The position numbers and the translations under genes were made by a program. From JANNSX01 sp046348995 (GTDB lineage Bacteria > Pseudomonadota > Alphaproteobacteria > Rhizobiales > Hyphomicrobiaceae): DNA of 64,000 nt. This document shows positions 25,752 to 34,347 of this stretch, piece by piece (within the stretch, counting starts at the first letter, position 1; each line of letters opens with the position of its first letter). The stretch covers positions 248,001 to 312,000 of the forward strand of contig JAXMDB010000007.1 of the NCBI GenBank assembly GCA_046348995.1, read 5' to 3'. The notes below the pieces were generated by a model, which was not told the origin of the DNA, made no database searches, and worked only from the letters and a program-made list of their open reading frames with translations.

Positions 25752-26611
25752 TACGGCAGCCACTTCACCGATTGCACGAGTTTCATCTTCACGGGATCGA
25801 TGCTGGGAAACACCGTCTTGTAGAAGGCATCGCGGATTTGCGCGTACTCGTCCTTGCAGCCCGCGGCGCGCGCGGGGGGCAGCACGGTCGGATCGGCGGC
25901 GCTCGCGAAGGTGCCGGGATCGCTGCCATAGGCGATGCAGAGGATATTGTAGAAGCGCTGCTCTGCGGTGCCGTGCTCGTCCGAGAAGGAGCGGCGATCG
26001 ACGACGACGCCGACTCCGACATTCTGCAAGGCGAGATGAGCGTAAGCCATGCCCGTCACGACTGTCTTGGCGGTATCGGGATCGAACTGCAGCGCCAGGA
26101 ACGCCGCGAACTGATCGGCCGCATCCTCCTCGCGTCCGAGCACCGGCACCTGGAGGATGTCGAAAATGCCGTGCCCGACCTCGTGCAGCACGACACCGGC
26201 GAGCGCCCCCATGATCACGCGATCGGGTGCGATCCCCTGGACGGGCTCTTGCGGCTTCATCTTGTCGAGAAAATCGACGACCTCGTAGCAAATGTTGAGC
26301 TGCCAATCGAGCGGGAAATAGAAGGCGTTCGGCGTCCCGTCGAGCGTGCATTGGCGCGTCGTCAGCCGCAACCGGCGCGGGAGATTGAGCGGCGAAAGGA
26401 ACTGCTGCAACCGCTCGAGCAGCTGTTGAGACTTCAGCCGCTGCACGATCGGCTCATAGGCCGGATTGCGGGGATCGACGTAGTCGATCGTGATGTTGGG
26501 GTTCGTCAGCTCCGCCGACACGGTCGTCTGCGCCTGCGCTGGTGACCACGCCGCGAGCGCAAGCAACACCGGCAACATCGCCGCCCGGAGGATTGTCGAG
26601 GGCCTGAGCAT
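25751..26611 (-). CDS. DUF4344-type putative zinc metallopeptidase, secreted (copy 1)
   Basis: A 286-residue exported protein. Residues 1-28 are a Sec signal ending AQAQ. The zinc motif HExxH is present as H143-EVG-H147, with the family segment LGREEDAADQF about 15 residues later supplying the probable third ligand (the Asp/Glu cluster 161-166). The pattern is that of DUF4344 proteins, a little-studied gluzincin-like family. Two Cys pairs are visible (C88/C108 and C206/C232 regions). It is a paralogue of the gene immediately upstream and overlaps the FAD oxidoreductase by one base. Confidence 0.82.
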   Translation of the reverse strand: MLRPSTILRAAMLPVLLALAAWSPAQAQTTVSAELTNPNITIDYVDPRNPAYEPIVQRLKSQQLLERLQQFLSPLNLPRRLRLTTRQCTLDGTPNAFYFPLDWQLNICYEVVDFLDKMKPQEPVQGIAPDRVIMGALAGVVLHEVGHGIFDILQVPVLGREEDAADQFAAFLALQFDPDTAKTVVTGMAYAHLALQNVGVGVVVDRRSFSDEHGTAEQRFYNILCIAYGSDPGTFASAADPTVLPPARAAGCKDEYAQIRDAFYKTVFPSIDPVKMKLVQSVKWLP

Positions 26612-26628
26612 GGGTCTCTCCTCTCGGA

Positions 26629-27456
26629 TTACGGCAGCGTGATATCGGGGATCGTCACGTAGACCTGACCGAGCTTGGCCTGATTGGCGTGCGGCATGAT
26701 CGTCGTCATGAAGGCGGCGAGCGCCTGCTGATATTCGGTCGGGCAGCGGTACGACCGCTGCTCCGGCAGAAATCCTTGCGCGACGGCGCCGCGAAACGTG
26801 TCGGGATTCCAGCCGTAGGCCATGCAGAGGTAGTTGTAGTAGCGCTGCGCCTCGGGCGAGGTGGCCGACGCGAACTCGCTCCCCGTCCAGGTCCGCTCGG
26901 ACGCCTCGAAGAACGCCGCCGCGCCGTAGACGACCTTGAGCGCGATCTGCGGCCCGAACTGCAACATCATGAGGGCGGCGAGCCGGTCGGCTGCGTCGTT
27001 CTTGCGGCCCCAGACGGGCAGCTTGTAGATGTCGATCAGCGCATGCGCCGTCTCGTGCAGCAGCACCTGCACGAAGGCGGCCACTGCCATTTGTGCGGGG
27101 GTCGCCGACACATTGCGCGGCGCGGCGAGCGCGATCTCCTCGATCTTGGCGATCTGCTCGTAGCACACGGTAACCGTCGCGTTGGCATAAGGCCGGTCCG
27201 GCTGGTCGCACTGGACGACCTGGACCTTGAGGGTGAGCGGCAGATCGAGCGGCCCGAGCAGGCTCGAGAGTTGCTCCAGCGCCTTCGTCGCCAGCAACCG
27301 CTCGCGGATCGGTTTGAAGGCGGCGTTCGCGGGCTCGCCATACACGAGCTCGACCTTGGGATTGAGCACGAGCTCGGGCGGCGGCGGATCGGTTTGCGCG
27401 ACCGCGAGCGCGGGCACGAGCGCGATCGCCTGGGCCAACAGCAGCCGTTTCATCAT
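26629..27456 (-). CDS. DUF4344-type putative zinc metallopeptidase, secreted (copy 2)
   Basis: A 275-residue paralogue of the adjacent downstream gene, with a signal peptide ending AVAQ. HExxH is kept as H134-ETA-H138 in LLHETAHALIDIYKLPVWGRKNDAADRLA (by parts). Relative to copy 1 the two Glu before the DAAD segment are Lys and Asn, while the DAAD itself is conserved, which points to the Asp as third zinc ligand. ATG 27456 has a GGGAG site eight bases upstream; a start at 27471 would lack one and overlap the OmpA-type gene. Tandem duplication with divergence is clear by eye. Role unknown. Confidence 0.82.
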   Translation of the reverse strand: MMKRLLLAQAIALVPALAVAQTDPPPPELVLNPKVELVYGEPANAAFKPIRERLLATKALEQLSSLLGPLDLPLTLKVQVVQCDQPDRPYANATVTVCYEQIAKIEEIALAAPRNVSATPAQMAVAAFVQVLLHETAHALIDIYKLPVWGRKNDAADRLAALMMLQFGPQIALKVVYGAAAFFEASERTWTGSEFASATSPEAQRYYNYLCMAYGWNPDTFRGAVAQGFLPEQRSYRCPTEYQQALAAFMTTIMPHANQAKLGQVYVTIPDITLP

Positions 27457-27461
27457 AGGCG

Positions 27462-28637
27462 CTACTCCCATCTCGCCGAGAATTCGATGCGCCGGTTCTT
27501 GGCCTTGTTCGCCGATGACGTGTTGGCCGCGATCGGGCGATCCTCGCCGAAACCGATGCTCGCCAGACGATTGCGCTTCACGTCCTTCTTGACGAGATAG
27601 TCGAGCACGGCCTTGGCGCGGTTCTCCGACAGCTTCTGATTGTAGCTCGGCGAGCCATCACTGTCGGTATGGCCGGAGATCTCGATGGTGGCCTCTGGGC
27701 AACGGTTGGCGACCCAGGCGAGCTGATCGAGGAGGTCGATCGAGTCCGCCCTCACCTTGGCGCTCGCGACGTCGAAGCGGACCGAGTTGTCGTACAGCAG
27801 AAAGTCGAAATACTCCTGGCAGAGCTCAGGATCGAGGCGGCCCTTCTGCATGATCTCGGCGCGGGTCAGCTTATTCGGCGCAGGCTTGGCGACGATCTCC
27901 TCGCCGCCTGCTGCCGCACAGCCGCCCGTGTTCGTGCGATCGGTGATCTCGCCGAAACGGTTGAGGGTGAGCTTGAACTTGTTCCCGCCACGGCAGGCTT
28001 CCGCGACGTAGGTCGGCAGCTTGCGATCGGTGAAGCGGATGTCCGTGAAGCCCTGGCTCGACAGGATGTCCTCCACCTCGTCGGCCTTCAAAACATCGGG
28101 AGCGCTCTCGTTGACCGGGGTCTTCACCTCGTCGAACGCCGGGCAGCTGCCGATCTCCTCGGATTCCTTCGTCGTGCCGAAGCGATCGAGAGTGAGCTTG
28201 AGCCGCACGCCTTCGCGACAGGCTTCAGCGATGATGTTGGGCGGATCGGGATTGAGGAAACGGATGCGGCTGAAGCCTTTGCTCCTCAGCACGTAGCGGA
28301 TCTCGAGATTGGCATCGGCGCCGACGGAGGTTCCGGCGCACGAGCCGATCTTCGTGCGGTTGACGACGTCGCCCCACCAATTGAGCTTGAGCTCGAATTT
28401 ATCCGTGCCGTAGCAGGCCTCTGCCTTATAGCGGGGCAGGATGCGGTCGGTGAACTCGATGCCGCGATAGCCGCGCGTCTCGAGGAGCTCCGTGATCTTG
28501 GCGATCGAATAGGCAGCGGGCGAGGTTCCAAGGCCTGGCGCCGGATCGGCGGGTATGATCATCCCGGCGGATGCCATCCTCGTCAGGGCGAAGGTGACAA
28601 TGGCGGCACCAAGCCACCCCAACGACCGTGCCGGCAT
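27462..28637 (-). CDS. OmpA-family protein with three Cys-paired PepSY-like modules
   Basis: A 391-residue exported protein. A signal peptide (1-24) is followed by three diverged modules at about 45-100, 110-165 and 186-240. Each follows the pattern hydrophobic helix, G[YF]..I.F, AEAC, strand, G..GxC. Each has two Cys exactly 25 residues apart (75/100, 140/165, 215/240), probably a disulfide. Helix plus antiparallel strands recalls PepSY/BLIP-like units; that is my inference. Residues 285-391 are a standard OmpA peptidoglycan-binding domain (SGHTDSDGSPSYNQKLSENRA, cited in part, and NRRIEF). GGAGGGAGCTTG precedes ATG 28637. It leads into the two secreted DUF4344 genes. Confidence 0.85.
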   Translation of the reverse strand: MPARSLGWLGAAIVTFALTRMASAGMIIPADPAPGLGTSPAAYSIAKITELLETRGYRGIEFTDRILPRYKAEACYGTDKFELKLNWWGDVVNRTKIGSCAGTSVGADANLEIRYVLRSKGFSRIRFLNPDPPNIIAEACREGVRLKLTLDRFGTTKESEEIGSCPAFDEVKTPVNESAPDVLKADEVEDILSSQGFTDIRFTDRKLPTYVAEACRGGNKFKLTLNRFGEITDRTNTGGCAAAGGEEIVAKPAPNKLTRAEIMQKGRLDPELCQEYFDFLLYDNSVRFDVASAKVRADSIDLLDQLAWVANRCPEATIEISGHTDSDGSPSYNQKLSENRAKAVLDYLVKKDVKRNRLASIGFGEDRPIAANTSSANKAKNRRIEFSARWE

Positions 28638-28764
28638 CAAGCTCCCTCCCCGGGACATGTTCTGGCGTCTCCGGACCATCGAGGATCCGGCCAACGCCAA
28701 TTCTTGGAGCCTGCCCCGGCGCTTGTCCAGAACCCCAGAGTTTCACGACGTTGCGCCACACGGC

Positions 28765-28793
28765 TTGACGCCGTCGCGGCAAGCCCCCTTATT
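28765..28793 (+). promoter_or_regulatory. Promoter of rnpB
   Basis: A -35 TTGACG (28765-28770, within CTTGAC) and a -10 CTTATT (28788-28793) are separated by 17 bases. Transcription would begin at about 28800-28801, exactly at the first base of the P1 helix of the RNase P RNA. It fits the alphaproteobacterial sigma-70 preference for CTTGAC. Confidence 0.7.
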
Positions 28794-28800
28794 GGGTATT

Positions 28801-29195
28801 GCCAGCTGGCCGGACGGCCGCTGCCGGCGCAAGCCGGTCGGAGGAAAGTCCGGGCTCCACAGAGAAACGGTGCCGGCTAACAGCCGGCGGGGGCGACCCC
28901 AGGGAAAGTGCCACAGAGAACGAACCGCCCCGGCGTGCCGGGGTAAGGGTGAAAAGGTGCGGTAAGAGCGCACCGCGCTGTCAGCAATGACAGTGGCAGG
29001 GCAAACCCCACCGGGAGCAAGACCGAATAGGGGTGGCGCGCCGTGTCCGGGCAACCGGATGCGGCAGGCGGGTCTCACGCCGAGCCATCCGGGTAGGTTG
29101 CACGAGGCGCCGGGCGACCGGCGTCCCAGATGAATGGCCGTCACGCGGAGGCGCGAGCCTCCGCCGTACAGAACCCGGCTTACAGGCCAGCTGGC
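28801..29195 (+). ncRNA. rnpB: RNase P RNA, bacterial type A
   Basis: The catalytic RNA that matures tRNA 5-prime ends. The P1 helix is formed by GCCAGCTGGCC (28801-28811) with its exact complement at 29185-29195. The universal region GAGGAAAGTCCGGGCTCCAC is at 28841-28860 (conserved region I), and the closing ACAGAACCCGGCTTACAG at 29168-29185 is conserved region V. The segment GATGAATGGCCG near 29130 is also typical. About 395 nucleotides, normal for type A. A short T-rich stretch follows P1. Encoded against the flanking minus-strand genes with its own promoter. Confidence 0.97.
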
Positions 29196-29218
29196 ATTTC
29201 TCTTTATGACGACACCGC

Positions 29219-29254
29219 GTCTCTCCCCTGGTGCTCGCACGACGGGGGAGAGAC
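29219..29254. terminator. Perfect hairpin between convergent rnpB and aminotransferase genes
   Basis: GTCTCTCCCC (29219-29228) pairs perfectly with GGGGAGAGAC (29245-29254) around a 16-base loop. It lies between the rnpB 3-prime end and the convergent aminotransferase stop at 29263, so it could serve both strands. No U-run follows on either strand, so a terminator role is only inferred from position. Confidence 0.45.
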
Positions 29255-29262
29255 GCGCGACC

Positions 29263-30675
29263 TTACGCCTTCCACTTACCCTCTTTGGTGAGGTCCTCGG
29301 CGGTGCGGTCGAGGGCTTGGCGCAGGATCGACACCATCTTGTCGATCTCGGCCTTGGTGATGACGAGCGGCGGCGACATCACGCACATGTTGCCGATCGG
29401 GCGGACGATAAGCCCGAGGTCGAAACAGTGCCGGTCGACGCGCTTGGCGATCTCGCCGTCGAGCTCGGTGCTCTCCGGCCCGATATTCTGACGGTCCGCC
29501 ACTAGCTCGACGCAGGCCATGAGCCCCAGTCCCCGCACCTCGCCGACGAGCGGCGATTTCGTCAGCGTCCGCAACGACGCCTGGAAATGCGGCACGACCT
29601 CGCGCACGTGCTCGAGGATCTTCTCCCTCTCGATAATGTCGAAGTTGGCCAGCACCGCCGCGCACGACACCGGATGGCCCGAATAGGTGAAGCCGTTCGA
29701 GAACCAGGCGCCATTGCTATTTTTTCCGGTGACGCGGGCGAGCACCTTGTCGGAAATGGCGAGACCGCCGAGCGGCACGTAGCCGGACGTCACGCCTTTT
29801 GCGAAGGTGATGATGTCGGGCTCGATGCCGAACACGTCCTTCGAGGCGAACCAGTGACCGAGCCGCCCGAACGCGGTGACGACCTCGTCGGAGATGTAGA
29901 GGATGTCGTGCTTCTTGCAGATCTCGGCGGTCCGCTTGTGATAGCCCTCGGGCGGGATGATGACGCCGCCGGAGGCCAGGATCGGCTCGGCGAGGAAGGC
30001 CGCGATCCGATCCGGCCCGATGAGGGCGATACGCTCCTCGAGCTCTTTCACGAGGAAGTCGAGGAACTGGGATTCCGATAGCCCCTTCGGCCGGCGATAG
30101 GGCAGTGGCGAGGACAGGAACGAGATCCGGTCGCTGTCGAGATCGAAGTTCTTCCGATTGAAGGGCCGCCCCGAGCAGGCCGCCGTCAGATCGGTCGAGC
30201 CGTGATACCCGTTGGTGCGGACGAGAATGGTCTTCTTATCCGGCCGGCCGAGCACGTTATTGAAGAACTCGACGAAGCGGAGCGCCGTATCGACGGCTGT
30301 CGAGCCGCCGGCGGTGAAGAAGATATGCTTAAGATCGCCCGGCGTCTTCTCGGCAATCCGCCGCGCCGCATCCGCCGCTGGCCCGTTCGTCGAGTACCAC
30401 GGCGAGTTGTAGGCCAAGCGCATCGCCTGGTTGGCGATCGCGTCGGCAATCTCGCGGCGGCCGTAGCCGACTTGGGTGCACCACATGCCGGCCGGACCGT
30501 CGATGAGCCGTCGGCCGCGGCTGTCGGTGACGTAAATGCCTTCGCCCGTTCCGAGCACGGTGCGCGCCTGCTGGCCGACCTTCTCCATCTCCTCCCACGG
30601 CTGCAAGAGATGCTTGCGGGCGCTGTCCTCGATCTCCGCGGCGCTCCACTGCGCGCCGGTCTCGTCATGGGCCAT
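29263..30675 (-). CDS. Class III (omega-) aminotransferase
   Basis: A 470-residue PLP enzyme of the class III aminotransferases, most like putrescine- or beta-alanine-pyruvate transaminases. Seen are GPAGMWCTQVGYGRREIADA near residue 60, FFTAGGSTAVDTAL near 119, the NGYHGST segment near 155, the PLP-binding Asp263 in YISDEVV and the Schiff-base K293 in TFAKGVTSGYVPLGG. ATG 30675 begins MAHDETGAQW. It is 17 bases downstream of the PotA-type ATPase gene, so the amine donor is probably what that importer brings in, such as putrescine. Confidence 0.92.
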   Translation of the reverse strand: MAHDETGAQWSAAEIEDSARKHLLQPWEEMEKVGQQARTVLGTGEGIYVTDSRGRRLIDGPAGMWCTQVGYGRREIADAIANQAMRLAYNSPWYSTNGPAADAARRIAEKTPGDLKHIFFTAGGSTAVDTALRFVEFFNNVLGRPDKKTILVRTNGYHGSTDLTAACSGRPFNRKNFDLDSDRISFLSSPLPYRRPKGLSESQFLDFLVKELEERIALIGPDRIAAFLAEPILASGGVIIPPEGYHKRTAEICKKHDILYISDEVVTAFGRLGHWFASKDVFGIEPDIITFAKGVTSGYVPLGGLAISDKVLARVTGKNSNGAWFSNGFTYSGHPVSCAAVLANFDIIEREKILEHVREVVPHFQASLRTLTKSPLVGEVRGLGLMACVELVADRQNIGPESTELDGEIAKRVDRHCFDLGLIVRPIGNMCVMSPPLVITKAEIDKMVSILRQALDRTAEDLTKEGKWKA

Positions 30676-30692
30676 GGGGCGTTTCCTCACTC

Positions 30693-31778
30693 TCAAGCTG
30701 GCAGAATGTTGATCCAGTCACGGGGAATGTTGAGCCAAAGCTCGGCGCCGTCCTTGGGCATGCTCGCCTCGTCATCGAGGCTCGTCATGGCGACGACCGG
30801 GCGCGGCAGTCCCTCGACGTCGAAGACGAATTGGCTCCGGTCGCCCAGGAACGCGTGGCCGCGCACACGCGCCTTGACCTTGAGCGACGGTCCGTCCGGC
30901 GGTGTCTTGGCGAACGTGATGAGCTCAGGCCGCGCGGCGACCTTCACGGTGACGCCTTGCGGCACATCCTTGGCCGGGACATCGATCCGTCCGAGCGGGC
31001 CGACATCGAGCGTCACACTGCCGTTCTGGCGACCGACCTCGGCCGCATCGAAAAAGTTCATCTGGCCGATGAAGCCTGCGACCCGCGTGCTCGCCGGATA
31101 GTCGTAGAGGCGGCGTGGCGTATCGGCCTGCTCGACGCGGCCGTCGAACATGACGGCGACGCGATCGGACAGCGCCAGCGCCTCCTCCTGGTCGTGCGTC
31201 ACGAAGACGAAGGTGATGCCGACGGATTTCTGCAGCGCCCTGAGCTCGACCTGCATCTCCTCGCGCAGCTTCTTGTCGAGCGCTGCAAGCGGCTCGTCGA
31301 GCAAGAGCACCTTCGGCCGCTTGATGAGGGCGCGGGCGAGCGCCACGCGCTGACGCTGGCCGCCGGAGAGCTGGTTGGGCTTGCGCGCGTCGTAGCCGGT
31401 GAGATGAACGAGCGCCAGCGCCTCGTCGATGCGGCGCGCCTCCTCCTTGGGGTCGAGCTTCTCGCGACGCAGCCCATAGCCGACGTTCTGGCGCACCGTC
31501 AGATGCGGGAACACGGCATAGCTCTGGAATACCATGTTGGTCGGCCGGTGATTGGGTGGCACGTCCGCCATCGGCTGGCCGTCGATATAGATCTCGCCAT
31601 GCGTCGGGCTCTCGAAGCCAGCGATCATGCGGAGCAAGGTGGTCTTGCCGCAGCCGGAGGGGCCGAGCAACGCGAAGAACTCGCCGCGCTTGATGTCGAG
31701 CGCGACGTTGTCGACGGCACGCACGTCGCCGAAGTGCTTGGAGACGCGGTCGATGCGGATGAAGGCGTCGTCGCTCAT
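30693..31778 (-). CDS. Polyamine-type ABC transporter ATP-binding protein (PotA family)
   Basis: A 361-residue ATPase. Walker A GPSGCGKTTLLRMIAG lies near residue 39, the family segment RPTNMVFQSYAVFPHLTVRQNVGYGL (by parts) follows, then signature LSGGQRQRVALARAL, Walker B VLLLDEPLAALD and switch VFVTHDQEEALALSDRVAVM. The C-terminal quarter is a TOBE-type regulatory domain. The protein length and order with two Pot-type permeases identify a spermidine/putrescine-type importer. The downstream aminotransferase suggests putrescine or a similar diamine. Confidence 0.93.
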   Translation of the reverse strand: MSDDAFIRIDRVSKHFGDVRAVDNVALDIKRGEFFALLGPSGCGKTTLLRMIAGFESPTHGEIYIDGQPMADVPPNHRPTNMVFQSYAVFPHLTVRQNVGYGLRREKLDPKEEARRIDEALALVHLTGYDARKPNQLSGGQRQRVALARALIKRPKVLLLDEPLAALDKKLREEMQVELRALQKSVGITFVFVTHDQEEALALSDRVAVMFDGRVEQADTPRRLYDYPASTRVAGFIGQMNFFDAAEVGRQNGSVTLDVGPLGRIDVPAKDVPQGVTVKVAARPELITFAKTPPDGPSLKVKARVRGHAFLGDRSQFVFDVEGLPRPVVAMTSLDDEASMPKDGAELWLNIPRDWINILPA

Positions 31779-31785
31779 GGGCTCC

Positions 31786-32598
31786 TCAGGCGGTTTTCAG
31801 CGCACCCTCACCGCGCCGGCGCAGCCACTCGACGACAATGAGCAGCGCGGTCGAAACGATGATGATGAGGGAGCCCAGCGCCAGCACGCCGGGCAGGCGG
31901 TCGGGAAACCGGAGCTGGCTCCAGATGAAGATCGGCAGCGTCTGGTCCGTGCCGGTGACGAAGAAGGTGACGACGAAGTCGTCGAAAGAGATGAGGAAGG
32001 TGAGGAGCAGGCTCGACGCGATGCCCGGCCAGACGAGCGGCAGCGTCACGCGCCAGAAGGTTGCGAGCGCGCCTTCGCCCAGATCGAGCGATGCCTCCTC
32101 GTAGGATGGGTCGTAGCCCTGGAAGCGCGAGATCATGATGACGAGCGCATAGGGCGTGCAGATGATGATGTGCCCGAACACGATTGTCAGCAGCGACAGG
32201 TTCAGCCCGAGCGCGAACAACAGCACGAGCAGCGAGATGCCGAGAATGATCTCGGGCATCACCATCGGCAGCGACACCAGCGAGACGATCGCTTTGTCGC
32301 CTGGAACGTTGTGGCGCGCGATCGCTTTGGCGGCGAGGGTGGCGATGATGGTCGAGAGGGTCGAGGCCGTGATGCCGACCAGTACGCTGTTCCATAGGGC
32401 CTGCCGAAGGCCCGCATTCGCGAGCATCTTCGCATACCAATCGAGCGTCAGCGCCTTGAACGGGAAGGCGATGTAGATCGATTTGTTGAAGGAGAAGGCA
32501 AGCAGGATGACGATCGGCGCGTAAAGATAGACGATGATCAGCCAAGCATAGGCGCGCAGCGGCCTATTCTCCGACATGAACCCCGTGGCCGCCGTCAT
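31786..32598 (-). CDS. Polyamine-type ABC transporter permease (PotC family)
   Basis: A 270-residue inner-membrane permease with about six helices. The PotC opening YLYAPIVILLAFSFNKS is at residues 24-40, and the cytoplasmic EAA loop is YEEASLDLGEGALATFWRVTLPLVWPG (by parts) near 165. ATG 32598 overlaps the potB-type stop by four bases; MSENRP at 32577 is an alternative start. It completes the permease pair. Confidence 0.92.
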   Translation of the reverse strand: MTAATGFMSENRPLRAYAWLIIVYLYAPIVILLAFSFNKSIYIAFPFKALTLDWYAKMLANAGLRQALWNSVLVGITASTLSTIIATLAAKAIARHNVPGDKAIVSLVSLPMVMPEIILGISLLVLLFALGLNLSLLTIVFGHIIICTPYALVIMISRFQGYDPSYEEASLDLGEGALATFWRVTLPLVWPGIASSLLLTFLISFDDFVVTFFVTGTDQTLPIFIWSQLRFPDRLPGVLALGSLIIIVSTALLIVVEWLRRRGEGALKTA

Positions 32599-33530
32599 CC
32601 GATGCGCTCCGTGACCCGGCGAGTGATCTGCATGTAAGCGAGAGACAGCCCGGATACGATCAAGATCGAGACGATCGCAAGCGCGGAACCCAGTGGCTTG
32701 TCGTTGACGCGCCCGAACAGCTCGACGATGGAGCTGGCCACCATCTGCCCATCGGGACCGCCGACGAGCTGCGGCGTGATGTAGTCGCCGACCGTCGGGA
32801 TGAAGATCATGAGGCTTGCCGCCATCACACCCGGCAGCGAAAGCGGCAGGATGATGCGCCAGAAGCGGTCACGAGGGCTGTCACCCAAGTCGGTTGCCGC
32901 TTCCAGATAGCTGCGATCGATTTTCTCCAAGCTCACATAGAGCGGCAGGATCGCAAACGGGAGCCAGGCGTGCACCAGCGTGATAATGACGGCGAACGGA
33001 TTGTAGACGAGGAAGGTCAGCGGCTCGCTGATCAGGCCGAGGGATTTCAGACCCGAGTTGATGACACCGTTGTAGCCGAGGATCACTTTCCACGAGAACA
33101 CGCGAAGCAAATAGCTGGTCCAGAACGGCGTCGTGATGAGGATGAGCCAGAGCGTGCGCCGCGCCCCGGCATAGAAGGCGAGGAAATAGGCGATCGGGTA
33201 GGCGAGCAGGACCGTGATCGCCGTCGTCACGATCGAGATCACCAGCGACCGCGCCATCGTGATCTGATAGAGCGGGTTCGTCACCGCCTCGAGATAGTTC
33301 CGCAGCGTGAAGCCCGGGATGATTTTGACGCCGTCTTGGGTGAAAAAGCTCGTCAGCACGGTCGTGATCATGGCGAAGGCCAGCGCCACGCCGCACAAGA
33401 TGAGCACCGGCGCGAGCAGGCCGTATCCGGCTAGCCACGCACGCGGAAACAGGCGAGACCGGCGCGGTGCTGACGCAGGCGCGGTCTGCAGAGCAGGCGG
33501 GGCCGCGTCGCGCGCACTGGCTAGCGACAA
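32595..33530 (-). CDS. Polyamine-type ABC transporter permease (PotB family)
   Basis: A 311-residue inner-membrane permease with the PotB segments VLTSFFTQDG near residue 58, TTPFWTSYLLRVFSWKVILG near 140 and EAATDLGDSPRDRFWRIILPLSLPG (by parts) in the EAA loop. No in-frame ATG or GTG precedes the first membrane helix. The nearest start codon is TTG 33530, giving about 30 hydrophilic residues first, so the start is uncertain. It heads the potB-potC-potA-aminotransferase run. The binding protein is not adjacent; the one at 36.0-37.2 kb is a candidate. Confidence 0.9.
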   Translation of the reverse strand: MSLASARDAAPPALQTAPASAPRRSRLFPRAWLAGYGLLAPVLILCGVALAFAMITTVLTSFFTQDGVKIIPGFTLRNYLEAVTNPLYQITMARSLVISIVTTAITVLLAYPIAYFLAFYAGARRTLWLILITTPFWTSYLLRVFSWKVILGYNGVINSGLKSLGLISEPLTFLVYNPFAVIITLVHAWLPFAILPLYVSLEKIDRSYLEAATDLGDSPRDRFWRIILPLSLPGVMAASLMIFIPTVGDYITPQLVGGPDGQMVASSIVELFGRVNDKPLGSALAIVSILIVSGLSLAYMQITRRVTERIG

Positions 33531-33657
33531 GGCACGGCCATGGAGCAGGATTTGATCGGCAGCTGGCGATACATGGTAACGCCAGTCTGCCTCAGTCTCG
33601 CCGCCTTAGCAATTCGGCAGAGCGGGTGTTCAGCCAGGATGGAGCGAACCTGGAGAG

Positions 33658-34263
33658 CTAAGCGTAGCTTGCTGGCTTTGTGAAAAGCACTCGGCCGGTT
33701 ACAGGGTCTATTGCCGTCTCCGGCAAGGCACATTTTGCGAGCCGCCCAGCCGTCAGCTCGAGCCGGGGATCGAGGCCACGCGCAGCCGACATGCGTTTCG
33801 GCGGAGCCACCACGAACAGCTGCTTGGGAAAGCGCGACTTGACGATATCGAGGGCGGGCACGAGGTCGCTGTCGGCGGTGATGAGTATAGCCCGGTCGTA
33901 TCGGTCCTCACAGGCATCGACGACGATCCGCGCCGCGATGTGCACGTCGGTCTCCTTTTCCTCGTGCTGAGTCCACGTCGCGCCGCAGCTGAGACAGGTT
34001 CGGGTCTTGCTCTTGAAGTGCCCCATGATGCACGTCACCCCGGAATGCTCGAGCGCTTTGACGTACTCGATGTGGCGTTTGTAGGCGTCCGATCGCCACG
34101 TTGCATAAGCCGAGAAATAGTTGACCTCGATCACCATTTCACCAGGGCGGGCAAGTGAGTTTGCGAGTGCCCAAAGGCCGACCCACTTGAGCGCCGGGCG
34201 CTTCAAGTTGTCTATCGCATGATAGAGATTGAAACCGTCGACATAGGCAATGATTCGCGTCAT
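33658..34263 (-). CDS. NYN domain (PIN-like) protein, putative ribonuclease
   Basis: A 201-residue cytoplasmic protein with an NYN/PIN-like fold. The acidic metal-site residues are visible: D9 and N12 in YVDGFNLYHAI, D106 in EKETDVHIA, and D131/D133 in ITADSDLVPAL. A C90-LS-C93 pair in an inserted strand may bind zinc. Such proteins are metal-dependent endoribonucleases or their relatives. ATG 34263 has no recognisable ribosome site and sits only 15 bases after a strong intrinsic terminator. Translation or transcription of the gene therefore seems to be limited by its leader. Confidence 0.88.
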   Translation of the reverse strand: MTRIIAYVDGFNLYHAIDNLKRPALKWVGLWALANSLARPGEMVIEVNYFSAYATWRSDAYKRHIEYVKALEHSGVTCIMGHFKSKTRTCLSCGATWTQHEEKETDVHIAARIVVDACEDRYDRAILITADSDLVPALDIVKSRFPKQLFVVAPPKRMSAARGLDPRLELTAGRLAKCALPETAIDPVTGRVLFTKPASYA

Positions 34264-34274
34264 TCATGCAGTGT

Positions 34275-34341
34275 AACAAAAAATAAAAGGCCGTAGCTCT
34301 CGCTACGGCCTGTCCACCGGGCGCACCCGGCGGGAGTGAAC
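34275..34341 (-). ncRNA. Candidate small RNA or attenuator leader upstream of the NYN gene
   Basis: A short transcript of about 65 nucleotides is predicted from the promoter at 34348-34376. It would contain two hairpins, CCGGG/CCCGG (34317-34330) and GGCCGTAGC/GCTACGGCC (34289-34310), ending in a U-rich tail. It would terminate about 12-15 bases before the NYN start. I do not recognise it as a named RNA family. It may be a free small RNA or a leader whose terminator gates the ribonuclease gene. Confidence 0.45.
34278..34310 (-). terminator. Strong intrinsic terminator just upstream of the NYN gene
   Basis: A perfect nine-base stem GGCCGTAGC / GCTACGGCC with loop GAGA (34289-34310) is followed on the minus strand by TTTTATTTTTT. 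It is oriented to stop minus-strand transcription arriving from sdaA or from the local promoter, before the NYN start at 34263. Confidence 0.85.
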
Positions 34342-34347
34342 GCAATT

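Noticed and set aside
34263..34341. Type III toxin-antitoxin system (RNA repeats, terminator, toxin) at the NYN gene
   Set aside because: The terminator position is similar, but there are no tandem RNA repeats and NYN is not a known ToxN-like toxin.
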